Shown here piece after piece: positions 1 through 5,888 of a stretch of DNA of 5,888 nucleotides. Position 1 is the stretch's first letter, and each line of letters begins with the position of its first letter. Both the position numbers and the translations under genes were made by a program. The notes beneath the pieces are model-generated. The model did no database searches, was not told the DNA's origin, and saw only the letters and a list, made by a program, of their open reading frames with translations. Where the stretch lies: NCBI GenBank assembly GCA_021796155.1, contig JAJYOO010000175.1:1-5888 (forward strand), read 5' to 3'. The stretch is from Chloroflexota bacterium (GTDB taxonomy: Bacteria; Chloroflexota; Anaerolineae; Anaerolineales; Villigracilaceae).

Positions 1-929
1 GAGTTATAGACGATGTATTGTCCGTCAGGTGAATAAAACGCCGAAGCGCTGTTACCGTCAAAAGTCAATTGAGTGATTGCACCGTTCGTGAGATCAAGGC
101 GGAAAATCCGGCGTCCGTCCACGGGTCCGGCAAAGAGCAAAAGACTTTTTCCGTCCGGCGACCAGGCGAGGCTTCCGCCGATGTCCGTCCTGCCTTGTGT
201 GATCTGCTGCGCGGATTTTGGATTCTTTGCGTCGAGCAAAAAAATCTGATATGAAAATTGTGTGTCCACTGCCATTGCAAAAGCAATCGTGCGGCCGTCC
301 GGCGACCATGCCGCGCTGACAATGTCCTTCGGCCCTCCATAAAGCTCGCGTTGGTTTCGTCCCGACTTGTCCATAATCCATAACGCGGACGGCGCGTTAC
401 CAACACGATTGACGAAGACAATTTGTTTTCCGTCCGGAGAAAAGCTTGGTGAGACAACGTTGCCGACGTAATAAGTGAGCTGGCTGATTTGCGATGTTGC
501 CAAGTTTATCTCGAATAGATCGAAACTGCCATTTTGATTCGCCGAGTACACAACGGTGCTGCCGTCCGGTGACAGCGCGGGATAATACGAATTGGTCGTG
601 TCGTTCGTCAATTGACGGAAGCCTGTGCCGTCCGCATTGATCATGCAGATTTGGTTATAGCTGCCGCGTGTGCAGGTGAAGACAATGTGCCCGCCGTTGA
701 CATCAGTTGGGCGCGGCAATGCTGTGGCGGTGGCTGTCGGCGGCGGGACAGTGATATTTTGTGGATTGATGTTTGTGATTTGCTGGATGGGATTGATCAG
801 CGAGAAGCCCAGGATGATCAATGCGAGAATAATCAGGCTGATCGGCAGAAAAGGCGGACGGCGCTTCTCGCGGAATAAATATCCCTTATGTTTTCCGGAT
901 GTGTATTTTCCATCCAAAGTGGGCGGCAT
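1..929 (-). CDS. Membrane-anchored PD40/TolB-like beta-propeller protein, C-terminus cut off by the window edge
   Basis: The frame is open from ATG at 929 to the left edge (309 codons seen), so the true C-terminus lies outside. Visible layout: a short basic N-terminus (EKRRPP, residues 21-26), one hydrophobic segment at about 29-46, a Pro/Thr/Ala linker at about 60-75 (VPPPTATATALPRPT), then propeller repeats. The PD40 signature SPDG appears at residues 120, 164, 209, 257 and 300, spaced 43-48 residues, usually followed by a hydrophobic strand such as QIVFVN or TIAFAM. A first blade lacking SPDG lies at about 80-110 (HIVFTC, INADGTGFRQLT). This fits an N-in membrane anchor holding an extracellular propeller. 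PD40/WD40-like propellers are binding scaffolds in TolB and peptidase families; no catalytic domain is visible, though one could lie past the edge. The start is supported by AAAAAGG six bases upstream. The ligand is unknown. The fold is secure, the function is not. Confidence 0.88.
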   Translation of the reverse strand, partial: MPPTLDGKYTSGKHKGYLFREKRRPPFLPISLIILALIILGFSLINPIQQITNINPQNITVPPPTATATALPRPTDVNGGHIVFTCTRGSYNQICMINADGTGFRQLTNDTTNSYYPALSPDGSTVVYSANQNGSFDLFEINLATSQISQLTYYVGNVVSPSFSPDGKQIVFVNRVGNAPSALWIMDKSGRNQRELYGGPKDIVSAAWSPDGRTIAFAMAVDTQFSYQIFLLDAKNPKSAQQITQGRTDIGGSLAWSPDGKSLLLFAGPVDGRRIFRLDLTNGAITQLTFDGNSASAFYSPDGQYIVYN

Positions 930-935
930 GACAAA

Positions 936-942
936 CCTTTTT
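936..942 (-). promoter_or_regulatory. Ribosome binding site for the PD40 protein
   Basis: On the minus strand AAAAAGG lies six bases before the ATG at 929-927. It favours this start over an out-of-frame ATG at 950-948, which opens a different frame. Confidence 0.55.
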
Positions 943-993
943 GTTTCATGCGGTAAGGATTGCAACAGATTCTCGACTTATCTGCATCCCCGA

Positions 994-1010
994 ATCATAA
1001 CATGGTTATG
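994..1010 (-). promoter_or_regulatory. Possible extended -10 promoter element with overlapping dyad, upstream of the PD40 gene
   Basis: The 87-bp gap between the lipoprotein stop and the PD40 start contains, on the minus strand, TGTTATGAT: a TG extension followed by TATGAT (994-999), five of six matches to the -10 consensus. No good -35 is visible at the usual distance. A perfect dyad CATAAC-ATG-GTTATG (996-1010) overlaps it and could be an operator or a weak hairpin. On the plus strand four T's follow the dyad, but no plus-strand gene ends here. This suggests the PD40 gene may have its own promoter in addition to read-through, but the evidence is thin. Confidence 0.3.
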
Positions 1011-1016
1011 TTTTGC

Positions 1017-1583
1017 TTATTTGAACGATAAGGTGTTGTAGTAGGCAAAGATCAAACCGCTTTTATGAATGCCGATTTGGATGAACGGTGGCATCATTTG
1101 ATTTGGCGAAATAGGTTTTCGCCAATCGAAGAAATAATTATCGCCTTTGTTCCCACTATTGTCGTTCAGACTTGGCAACAGTGAATCAAAACCCGGCGAC
1201 ACTGTGTTTGCAATTCTCAGCGCTCTTGCTTTCAATACATTCGCCGAAATGACTGGCGCGTTCGCTGGAATGGATGAAAGCAAATCTCTCGCGTCCATCT
1301 CGACGACTGTATTGCTGTTCGGCTCGACGGAGAATCTGCGGCCAGCGCTGTCAACGTAAATCGCAACAGACAAACCACTGGTTGGCGCATTGGACATGTA
1401 TTCCGTGCCTTTTGATCCCAAAGGTAGATTAGGTAAACCCAACACGACACGAAAATTATTGATGGCGATTAGTTGTGGATTCTCTGCGGGTTGAGTTGTG
1501 ACAATAGTCTGGCTTGCACAGGCGGTTACAAGTATTGTTCCAAGAATCATTGCAATACTTTTGGCGATGAGTTTGTTGTTCAT
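1017..1583 (-). CDS. Small secreted lipoprotein of unknown function
   Basis: This is a 188-residue protein with a clear type II signal peptide: N-terminus MNNKLIAK, hydrophobic core at about 9-20, and lipobox V19-T20-A21-C22, so Cys22 should be lipidated and the mature protein held on the outer face of the membrane. The mature part has no family I can name. It contains IYVDSAGRRFSVEPNSN (about 75-91), a helical stretch rich in Ala and Leu (LKARALRIAN), then GNKGDNYFFDWRKP and a C-terminal IQIGIHKSGLIFAYYNTLSF. This alternation of a helix and strands ending in 'G-hydrophobic-x-x-Y' loosely recalls PepSY/YcdB-like modules, but the likeness is weak and is inference. The start lies six bases after the pyrophosphatase stop. 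GAGG (1591-1588), overlapping that TGA, is the probable Shine-Dalgarno sequence, so the two genes are likely translationally coupled. Confidence 0.85.
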   Translation of the reverse strand: MNNKLIAKSIAMILGTILVTACASQTIVTTQPAENPQLIAINNFRVVLGLPNLPLGSKGTEYMSNAPTSGLSVAIYVDSAGRRFSVEPNSNTVVEMDARDLLSSIPANAPVISANVLKARALRIANTVSPGFDSLLPSLNDNSGNKGDNYFFDWRKPISPNQMMPPFIQIGIHKSGLIFAYYNTLSFK

Positions 1584-1589
1584 CGCACC

Positions 1590-2933
1590 TCATCTTTCCA
1601 GCAATCCCAACACCACAGGCAACAATTGTTTCTTTCTTGAGACAACTCCCGGCGCGTCGCGCGTGCCGTCGGGCAGAGGCGGGTAGGGGAGATCATCCAA
1701 GATTGGCGGGGCGCTGCCAGATACAAGCAACCGACTCGAACCGCGCACGATGTCGGTGATGAGCAGCATGGCAAAGTCGAGGCCGCGCTTATCGCGCAAG
1801 TCGTCGAGGGCGGAACAAAGCGGTTGAAGGTGTTCAGTCAATTGCATCAAGTCGGTAACTTCAGCCTGTGCTACCGCGAATTTGAATCCGCCTGCGTCGT
1901 AGGATTTGATATCCGTGCTGACTACATCTTTCGGATCGCGATTCGAGAGTCCCGCGCCCGCGGATAAAACAGCCTTGCCATACGATTCGATTGACTCGCC
2001 TGCGAGCGGACTTCCGCCGACGAATGCCCAACGCGACAATCGCTGCGCGGCATCTTTGTCGCGCGACGTCGTGGTGGGAGAAGTCAAGATAAGGGTGTCC
2101 GCTAAAAGTCCGGAAAGAAGCGCACCGGCCAACGCGGGCGGCATGGAGAGTCCGGCCTCGGCAGTCAATTCTGAAACGAGAGTTGACGTCGAACCGACGA
2201 CATCCACCGTGAATCGAATCGGCTGATGTGTGGACGGATTGCCGAGTCGATGATGATCGAGAATCTCAAGCAGGTCAGCTTCATCGAGCGCGGCGATTGC
2301 CTGGCGCGGCTCGTTATGATCCACGAGAATGATTTTCAGGCGCGGCGGATTCAGAACTTCGCGCTGGTGTGCGATACCGAGATAGCGCCCGCTTTCATCC
2401 ACGACCCAATAATCGTTATATTCGTCGCGCAAGATTTTATTGAGCATGTCACGGATCTTTGCATTGGCCGCGTATTTCGGGACGGCTGTATCCGCGGCTT
2501 CGCGGCAACTGACCGACATCATCTCGCGCACGGTTGTGTCGCCGGGGCGCGGGCCAAGCGTCTCGGTAAAATATTTGAACAGACTCAAACCGTTGATGAT
2601 GCCAAATGGTTTTCCATCTTCGCTGACGACCGGTGCGATGCCGCCCGTACGCGAAGCGAGAGTCCACGCCGCGCCAAGTTGACCTTCGGGCCGGATCGTA
2701 TCGAGTCGCTGCATGATGGATTCAAAACGCGGCGACGCGTCTGTGAGCAGGATCGGCGCTTCAAGATTTAATCGCTTCAATACCCACGACGTTTGCGGGC
2801 TGACCGCTCCCGCACGTGCGGCCACCGCTGGAGCTTTATCCCGTTCCCGCAAGAGCCAGGCATATCCCAGCGCGGCTGCGATGGAGTCCGTGTCGGGGTT
2901 GATATGACCAATGACAAAGATTTGTTCTGACAT
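1590..2933 (-). CDS. ppaC: Manganese-dependent inorganic pyrophosphatase, family II (DHH) with inserted CBS pair
   Basis: This 447-residue cytoplasmic enzyme hydrolyses pyrophosphate to two phosphates, pulling biosynthetic reactions forward. DHH-family metal motifs are present: GHINPDTDS (H10, D14, D16), VDHNE (D205, H206, N207), LDHHR (D226, H227, H228) and LADT (D279). The C-terminal substrate-binding SRKKQ motif is at 432-436. Canonical family II enzymes are about 310 residues, with the DHN motif near residue 75; here it is about 130 residues later. The insert (about 62-196) reads as two CBS modules, for example GIAPVVSEDGKPFGIING and DYWVVDESGRYLGIAHQREVL. In characterised CBS-pyrophosphatases such modules bind adenine nucleotides (AMP/ADP inhibit; ATP or diadenosine polyphosphates can activate). 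The total length leaves no room for the extra DRTGG domain found in some relatives. All catalytic residues I can check are intact. The start lies 19 bp after the upstream HD-GYP gene and has only a modest GGGA ribosome site. Confidence 0.95.
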   Translation of the reverse strand: MSEQIFVIGHINPDTDSIAAALGYAWLLRERDKAPAVAARAGAVSPQTSWVLKRLNLEAPILLTDASPRFESIMQRLDTIRPEGQLGAAWTLASRTGGIAPVVSEDGKPFGIINGLSLFKYFTETLGPRPGDTTVREMMSVSCREAADTAVPKYAANAKIRDMLNKILRDEYNDYWVVDESGRYLGIAHQREVLNPPRLKIILVDHNEPRQAIAALDEADLLEILDHHRLGNPSTHQPIRFTVDVVGSTSTLVSELTAEAGLSMPPALAGALLSGLLADTLILTSPTTTSRDKDAAQRLSRWAFVGGSPLAGESIESYGKAVLSAGAGLSNRDPKDVVSTDIKSYDAGGFKFAVAQAEVTDLMQLTEHLQPLCSALDDLRDKRGLDFAMLLITDIVRGSSRLLVSGSAPPILDDLPYPPLPDGTRDAPGVVSRKKQLLPVVLGLLER

Positions 2934-2952
2934 AGCTGAATTCCCGCTGAGA

Positions 2953-4623
2953 TTATATCTTGCCTTGCTCGATTAAATTAAGAAAAGCATTGACAACAAT
3001 CGGATCAAAATATGTGCCTGCGTGATCGCGTATATACTGCGCCGCCTCCTGGCGCGGCCAGCTCTTCTTGTAAGGACGATCTGATTGAATGGCGTCCCAA
3101 ACGTCAACGACCGAGAAGATGCGCGCGGCTAATGGTATCTCTTCGCCTTTCAACCCGCGTGGATACCCTGTTCCGTCCCAGCGCTCATGATGGCAATATG
3201 GAATTTCGAGCGCCTTTTGTAAATAGGGAATCCGGTGTAGCAGTTGATGGGCAATCTCTGGATGCTTTTTTATGATGGCGCGTTCTTCTTCGGTCAGGGA
3301 ATCTTCTTTGCTCAAAATGCTGTCGGGGATTGCCATTTTGCCGATGTCATGCAATATCGTGCCGCGATAGATGTGCGGCAATTCTGATTCGGGGACGTGT
3401 AACATACGCGCAAGCGTCAGCGTTGTTTCGACCACGCGGCGGCTGTGGCCTTCTGTTTCCTTGTTGCGTAGTTCAAGCGCTTTGGCCCAGCCTTCGAGAG
3501 TCGTATCGTACGCGGCGGCCAGTTCCTCAGTCCGCGTCCGGACGCGTTGTTCGAGTTCGGCGTTCAAATCGCGGAGGTTTTGTTCAAGTTCCTTCAACGC
3601 GGTAATGTCGTGCGAAATGAAAATCCGTCCCACAAGATTTCGCCGTTGGTCATACATCGGCCACACCGTCAACTCATAGGAGACGGTCTTGCCCTGCAAT
3701 TTGAACAAAGTATCCGTGCGGGCGTATGTCACCTGCATGTGTAGTTTGATTGGGATCGGTGAATCTGCAAATACGGTTTTGGCCGGATGCCCAATAGCCT
3801 GCCCGGATTCAATTCCCAATAAGTCCAGCATGGCGCGGTTAATATCTATCACCATATTTCGATTATCGAGGATGACCACCGGGTCGGCCAAGTCCTCGAA
3901 GACTTTATCGCGTCCCACCGGAAGGATTTCGAAAATCTGATAACGATAAATGCCCCACAAAAGGACCGCGCTTCCAATCGCGATACCAAACGGAATTGGG
4001 TCTTGCCAGATGCCCAACTGCACCCTTGCAAGGGAAAGGATGGTGCCGACAATCGGGAACAAAATCCCTACAACGATTGTAACGATTTGTGCCCTAAAAA
4101 GATTATGCGGCTGAAAGAAATAAGGAATGAGAAAACTCAGGCCAATCACAGCGACCGCATATCCATAAAGGTAATAACCGGTTGCAAGCGGGGTGTTGCC
4201 GTAATTAACTTCGGAGAGCGGGGCGGAAATATTGAGATAGGGATTTATCCGGAGCCAATGAAAAATCCCGTCGGTTAGAACGATCGGAATGAATAAAACC
4301 GGGATGATCAACGAAAGTTGAAAAAGGAGCTTTGCATTTCTTAGTTTTTGTTTTGTATATTGGAAGGTAAACACTGGTAACGCGACGATTGTTATTTCGC
4401 TGGCCAGCCATTGTACGCTATCCCAGAATAACTTTCCCGAGAGTGTAGGCATTAACAATTCAAGGATGTAGGCGAGCATCCAAAGTGCCTGGCCTGCAAT
4501 AAGCCAAACATAAGCGTCCGTGCTTTGTGTGTGACGGCGCTGTCCCACGTAAACAAGCACACTCATGGAAAGCCCGAAAGACGCGGCATAAGGCAGAAGA
4601 TAAATTAATTCTGTAGTTGTCAT
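2953..4623 (-). CDS. 7TM-PAS-HD-GYP membrane protein, probable cyclic-di-GMP phosphodiesterase
   Basis: This 556-residue sensor has three parts. Residues 1-230 form about seven membrane segments (about 6-26, 36-57, 68-88, 98-118, 148-169, 177-198, 208-228), matching the N-terminal 7TM region best known from histidine kinases. Residues 240-345 are a PAS domain (DPVVILDNRNMVIDINRAML ... GRIFISHDITALKELE). A short coiled coil (345-372) leads into an HD-GYP domain (about 373-556). HD-GYP signature residues are complete: H393 in GHSRRV, H425-D426 in HDIGKM, H454 in KHPE, H478-H479-E480, DGTGYP (483-488) and D507/D510. Known active members of this family hydrolyse c-di-GMP to pGpG or GMP at a two- or three-metal centre. 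No kinase or GGDEF domain is present, so the output should be phosphodiesterase activity driven by a membrane or PAS signal of unknown nature. It is the first gene of the probable operon. No convincing Shine-Dalgarno precedes the ATG; a possible small ORF overlaps it (see 4620-4682). Confidence 0.95.
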   Translation of the reverse strand: MTTTELIYLLPYAASFGLSMSVLVYVGQRRHTQSTDAYVWLIAGQALWMLAYILELLMPTLSGKLFWDSVQWLASEITIVALPVFTFQYTKQKLRNAKLLFQLSLIIPVLFIPIVLTDGIFHWLRINPYLNISAPLSEVNYGNTPLATGYYLYGYAVAVIGLSFLIPYFFQPHNLFRAQIVTIVVGILFPIVGTILSLARVQLGIWQDPIPFGIAIGSAVLLWGIYRYQIFEILPVGRDKVFEDLADPVVILDNRNMVIDINRAMLDLLGIESGQAIGHPAKTVFADSPIPIKLHMQVTYARTDTLFKLQGKTVSYELTVWPMYDQRRNLVGRIFISHDITALKELEQNLRDLNAELEQRVRTRTEELAAAYDTTLEGWAKALELRNKETEGHSRRVVETTLTLARMLHVPESELPHIYRGTILHDIGKMAIPDSILSKEDSLTEEERAIIKKHPEIAHQLLHRIPYLQKALEIPYCHHERWDGTGYPRGLKGEEIPLAARIFSVVDVWDAIQSDRPYKKSWPRQEAAQYIRDHAGTYFDPIVVNAFLNLIEQGKI

Positions 4624-4682
4624 GACGAATGGAAGTTGACGTCCCGAAATTTACCGGGCTTAATTGATGCTCTCCTCTGCAT
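4620..4682 (-). CDS. Possible 20-codon upstream ORF overlapping the HD-GYP start
   Basis: On the minus strand an ATG at 4682 opens 20 codons (MQRRASIKPGK...FHSS) and stops at TGA 4622-4620, so its stop overlaps the HD-GYP start codon in an ATGA arrangement typical of translational coupling. The peptide is basic. Its own ATG has no Shine-Dalgarno; a strong-looking GAGGAGAG (4678-4671) lies inside it, about 47 bases before the HD-GYP ATG, too far to serve that start directly. ORFs this short arise often by chance, so this is a candidate only. Confidence 0.2.
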   Translation of the reverse strand: MQRRASIKPGKFRDVNFHSS

Positions 4683-4685
4683 GTT

Positions 4686-4703
4686 GGAATGATAGGAATG
4701 ATA
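4686..4703 (-). repeat. Perfect tandem 9-bp repeat in the operon leader, with -10-like hexamers
   Basis: TATCATTCC occurs twice head to tail on the minus strand (4703-4695 and 4694-4686). Each copy starts with TATCAT, five of six matches to a -10 box. TTGTTA lies 19 bp before the first copy and could be a weak -35 (four of six). The repeat may be a promoter, a pair of regulator half-sites or a chance duplication; the sequence alone does not decide. Confidence 0.35.
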
Positions 4704-4755
4704 CTAAGGTTTCCGTGTTTGGTAACAATAACTGATTGGTGCGAGATATTTTATC

Positions 4756-4791
4756 AAAAGACCTGACGGGTTTCGTTTCGTCAGGTCTTTT
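4756..4791 (-). terminator. Rho-independent terminator of the molybdenum hydroxylase gene
   Basis: There is a perfect 13-bp inverted repeat: AAAAGACCTGACG (4756-4768), a 10-base loop, then CGTCAGGTCTTTT (4779-4791). It begins four bases after the stop codon at 4798-4796. On the minus strand the stem ends in TTTT, followed by GATAAAAT. The stem is flanked by A's and T's on both sides, so it could act in both directions. It separates the molybdenum enzyme gene from the HD-GYP operon. Confidence 0.9.
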
Positions 4792-4795
4792 GCAT

Positions 4796-5888
4796 TTACT
4801 TCATTTTCAACGCCTTCCACACTTTTTCTGGCGTGATTGGATTGTTGTCAATATTCACGCCGACCGCATCAAGGACGGCATTCCCAACCGCGGGTGCGAC
4901 ACCATCCATGGGAATCTCTGCCACGGCTTTGACGCCAAATGGATGGCTCGGCTCGAACGTTTCCACGAAAATGGTTTCAAGCTCGGGCATTTCGTCCGCG
5001 CGGAAAATGTGATAATCGTCCAGGTCGCGTTCGATGGCATTTCCTTTTTCGTCGTAGCGCATTTCCTCGCAGACGGCATAACCCAATGCCTGAGTCATGC
5101 CGCCCTCGATCTGACCAGACGCCGTCAGTGGATTCACGATGACGCCCGAGTCAACGGCCATCACCAACTTATCAACTGTTACCGCGCCAGTTTCTGTATC
5201 CACGGTGACCTCGGCAAATTGCGCGGCGAACGGCGGCGGCGATGAAGGCGAGACGTATGAGCCAACGCCCATGATCTGTTCCTGATCGTTGCGATGTAAA
5301 GTATCCAAGGCAATTTCAGCAAGCGATACAGATTTTCCGTTCGGCGCGTGCGCGTGCTTGTCAAATAATCGAATCTGGGAATGGTCACTTTCACCCAGCA
5401 TTTTCGCCGCGCGGATTTTGATTCGCTCTGCAGCCATCTCCGCCGCTTTGACTGCCGCCGCACCGGAAATGTATGTCGTTGATGACGCGTATGCGCCCTT
5501 ATCAAACGGTGTGAAATCCGTGTCCGACGAATAAGTGATGATGTCATCAAGCGGAACGCCAAGCACTTCGGCCACCATCTGTGCGATGACTGTGTCTGAG
5601 CCGGTGCCCAAATCGGTTGCGCCGACTTGCAGATTGAATGAGCCGTCATCGTTCATCTTGACCGAAGCGCCGCCCATGTCCAAATATGGAATGGCTGTGC
5701 CTTGCATCACCATCGCGACACCGATGCCTTTGCGTAAATGTGTTTTGCCCTGAGCGGAGTGAAGCGAAGTCGAAGGGTTATGCCATTCTTCGTTTGTATA
5801 TTTATCGTCCCATCCAATCGCGGCTTTGCCCTGTGCCACGCATTGCTCAAGTCCAACAGTATGAATGATTTCAGGTCGCGGCTCGCGG
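4796..5888 (-). CDS. Molybdenum hydroxylase large (molybdopterin-binding) subunit, xanthine dehydrogenase family; N-terminus beyond the window
   Basis: The frame is open to the right edge (it already reads EPRPEIIHTVGLEQC before the GTG at 5839), so that GTG is internal and only the C-terminal ~363 residues are seen; full subunits are about 750-800. The family binds molybdopterin cytosine dinucleotide and hydroxylates or reduces aromatic and purine substrates, passing electrons to separate FAD and 2Fe-2S subunits. Numbering from codon 5839: RKGIGVA (36-42), ATDLGTGSDTVIAQMVAEVLG (74-94), DKGAYASSTTYISG (113-126), DSGVIVNPLTASGQIEGG (230-247) and GVKAVAEIPMDGVAPAVGNAV (302-322), where E308 (codon 4918-4916) matches the catalytic glutamate of the family. 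The GSDTVIAQ and TPFDKGAYASS stretches most resemble 4-hydroxybenzoyl-CoA reductase alpha subunits, but the substrate cannot be set from this fragment. The usual GQG is GTG here (T79), a variant I recall from some relatives. A 30-bp repeat is inserted in frame. Confidence 0.93.
   Translation of the reverse strand, partial: REPRPEIIHTVGLEQCVAQGKAAIGWDDKYTNEEWHNPSTSLHSAQGKTHLRKGIGVAMVMQGTAIPYLDMGGASVKMNDDGSFNLQVGATDLGTGSDTVIAQMVAEVLGVPLDDIITYSSDTDFTPFDKGAYASSTTYISGAAAVKAAEMAAERIKIRAAKMLGESDHSQIRLFDKHAHAPNGKSVSLAEIALDTLHRNDQEQIMGVGSYVSPSSPPPFAAQFAEVTVDTETGAVTVDKLVMAVDSGVIVNPLTASGQIEGGMTQALGYAVCEEMRYDEKGNAIERDLDDYHIFRADEMPELETIFVETFEPSHPFGVKAVAEIPMDGVAPAVGNAVLDAVGVNIDNNPITPEKVWKALKMK
5748..5777. 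repeat. 30-bp dispersed-type repeat inserted in frame within the molybdenum hydroxylase gene
   Basis: The plus strand runs from CCCTGAGCGGAGT to TCGAAGGG, with CCCT/AGGG ends and an imperfect inverted structure. From memory, closely similar short repeats (CCCTTCGACT...CTCAGGG) are scattered in many copies in environmental bacterial genomes, usually between genes; I could not check this. Here the unit is exactly 30 bp, a multiple of three, and adds about ten residues (PSTSLHSAQG) between EEWHN and KTHLRKGIGVA without breaking the frame. No second copy is visible in this window. Confidence 0.6.

Noticed and set aside
65..457. Minus-strand ORF of 130 codons
   Set aside because: It overlaps the PD40 gene in another frame. 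The PD40 frame, open from 929 to the edge with five regular SPDG repeats, is the real one.
670..1041. Plus-strand ORF of 123 codons
   Set aside because: It is antisense to the membrane anchor and linker of the PD40 protein and runs across the intergenic gap, with no ribosome site or recognisable motif.
2226..2771. Plus-strand ORF of 181 codons
   Set aside because: It is antisense to the CBS and DHH motifs of the pyrophosphatase, whose frame carries all family residues; it is a shadow ORF.
2952..2957. Perfect -10 hexamer TATAAT on the minus strand just before the pyrophosphatase gene
   Set aside because: It overlaps the HD-GYP stop codon (ATA TAA T), and no -35-like hexamer is found 16-18 bp upstream; most likely chance.
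4643..4658. Small dyad CCCG...CGGG in the HD-GYP leader
   Set aside because: The stem has only four base pairs and no supporting context such as a T-run or conserved aptamer, so it is not called a terminator or riboswitch.
4736..5245. Plus-strand ORF of 169 codons
   Set aside because: It runs through the terminator hairpin and lies antisense to the clearly conserved molybdenum hydroxylase frame; its protein matches no family I recognise.
5837..5839. GTG as the start of the molybdenum hydroxylase gene
   Set aside because: The frame continues upstream to the edge with typical family sequence (IIHTVGLEQC), and the resulting protein would lack more than half of the subunit.

Overview
All recognisable genes in this window lie on the minus strand, so the window reads right to left. 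The genome looks like an environmental bacterium of moderate GC, most plausibly Chloroflexota (Anaerolineae-like). This is inference from three things: a 7TM-PAS-HD-GYP sensor protein, a membrane-anchored PD40 propeller behind a Pro/Thr-rich linker, and a short dispersed-type repeat (CCCTGAGCGGAGT...TCGAAGGG). No rRNA or marker gene is present to confirm it.

Region 1 (5888-4796) is the C-terminal part of a molybdenum hydroxylase large subunit of the xanthine dehydrogenase / 4-hydroxybenzoyl-CoA reductase type, cut off by the right edge. It carries a 30-bp repeat inserted in frame. It ends in a strong hairpin terminator (4791-4756). Region 2 (4755-4624) is a leader with weak promoter-like elements, a perfect tandem 9-mer and a possible 20-codon upstream ORF.

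Region 3 (4623-1) is a probable operon of four genes in one direction. They are a 7TM-PAS-HD-GYP cyclic-di-GMP phosphodiesterase (4623-2953), a CBS-domain family II manganese-dependent inorganic pyrophosphatase (2933-1590), a small lipoprotein of unknown function (1583-1017) and a single-pass, membrane-anchored PD40 beta-propeller protein (929 to beyond the left edge). The first three are separated by only 19 and 6 bp. The fourth follows an 87-bp gap that may hold its own promoter.

The first two genes may link second-messenger turnover to adenine-nucleotide-regulated pyrophosphate hydrolysis, and the last two are predicted to act at the cell surface. That the four form one functional system is inferred only from spacing and orientation. 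I see no CRISPR array, tRNA, rRNA, transposase or phage gene, and no clear sign of a wholly new system. The most unusual direct observations are the in-frame repeat in the molybdenum enzyme and the combined architecture and order of the operon.
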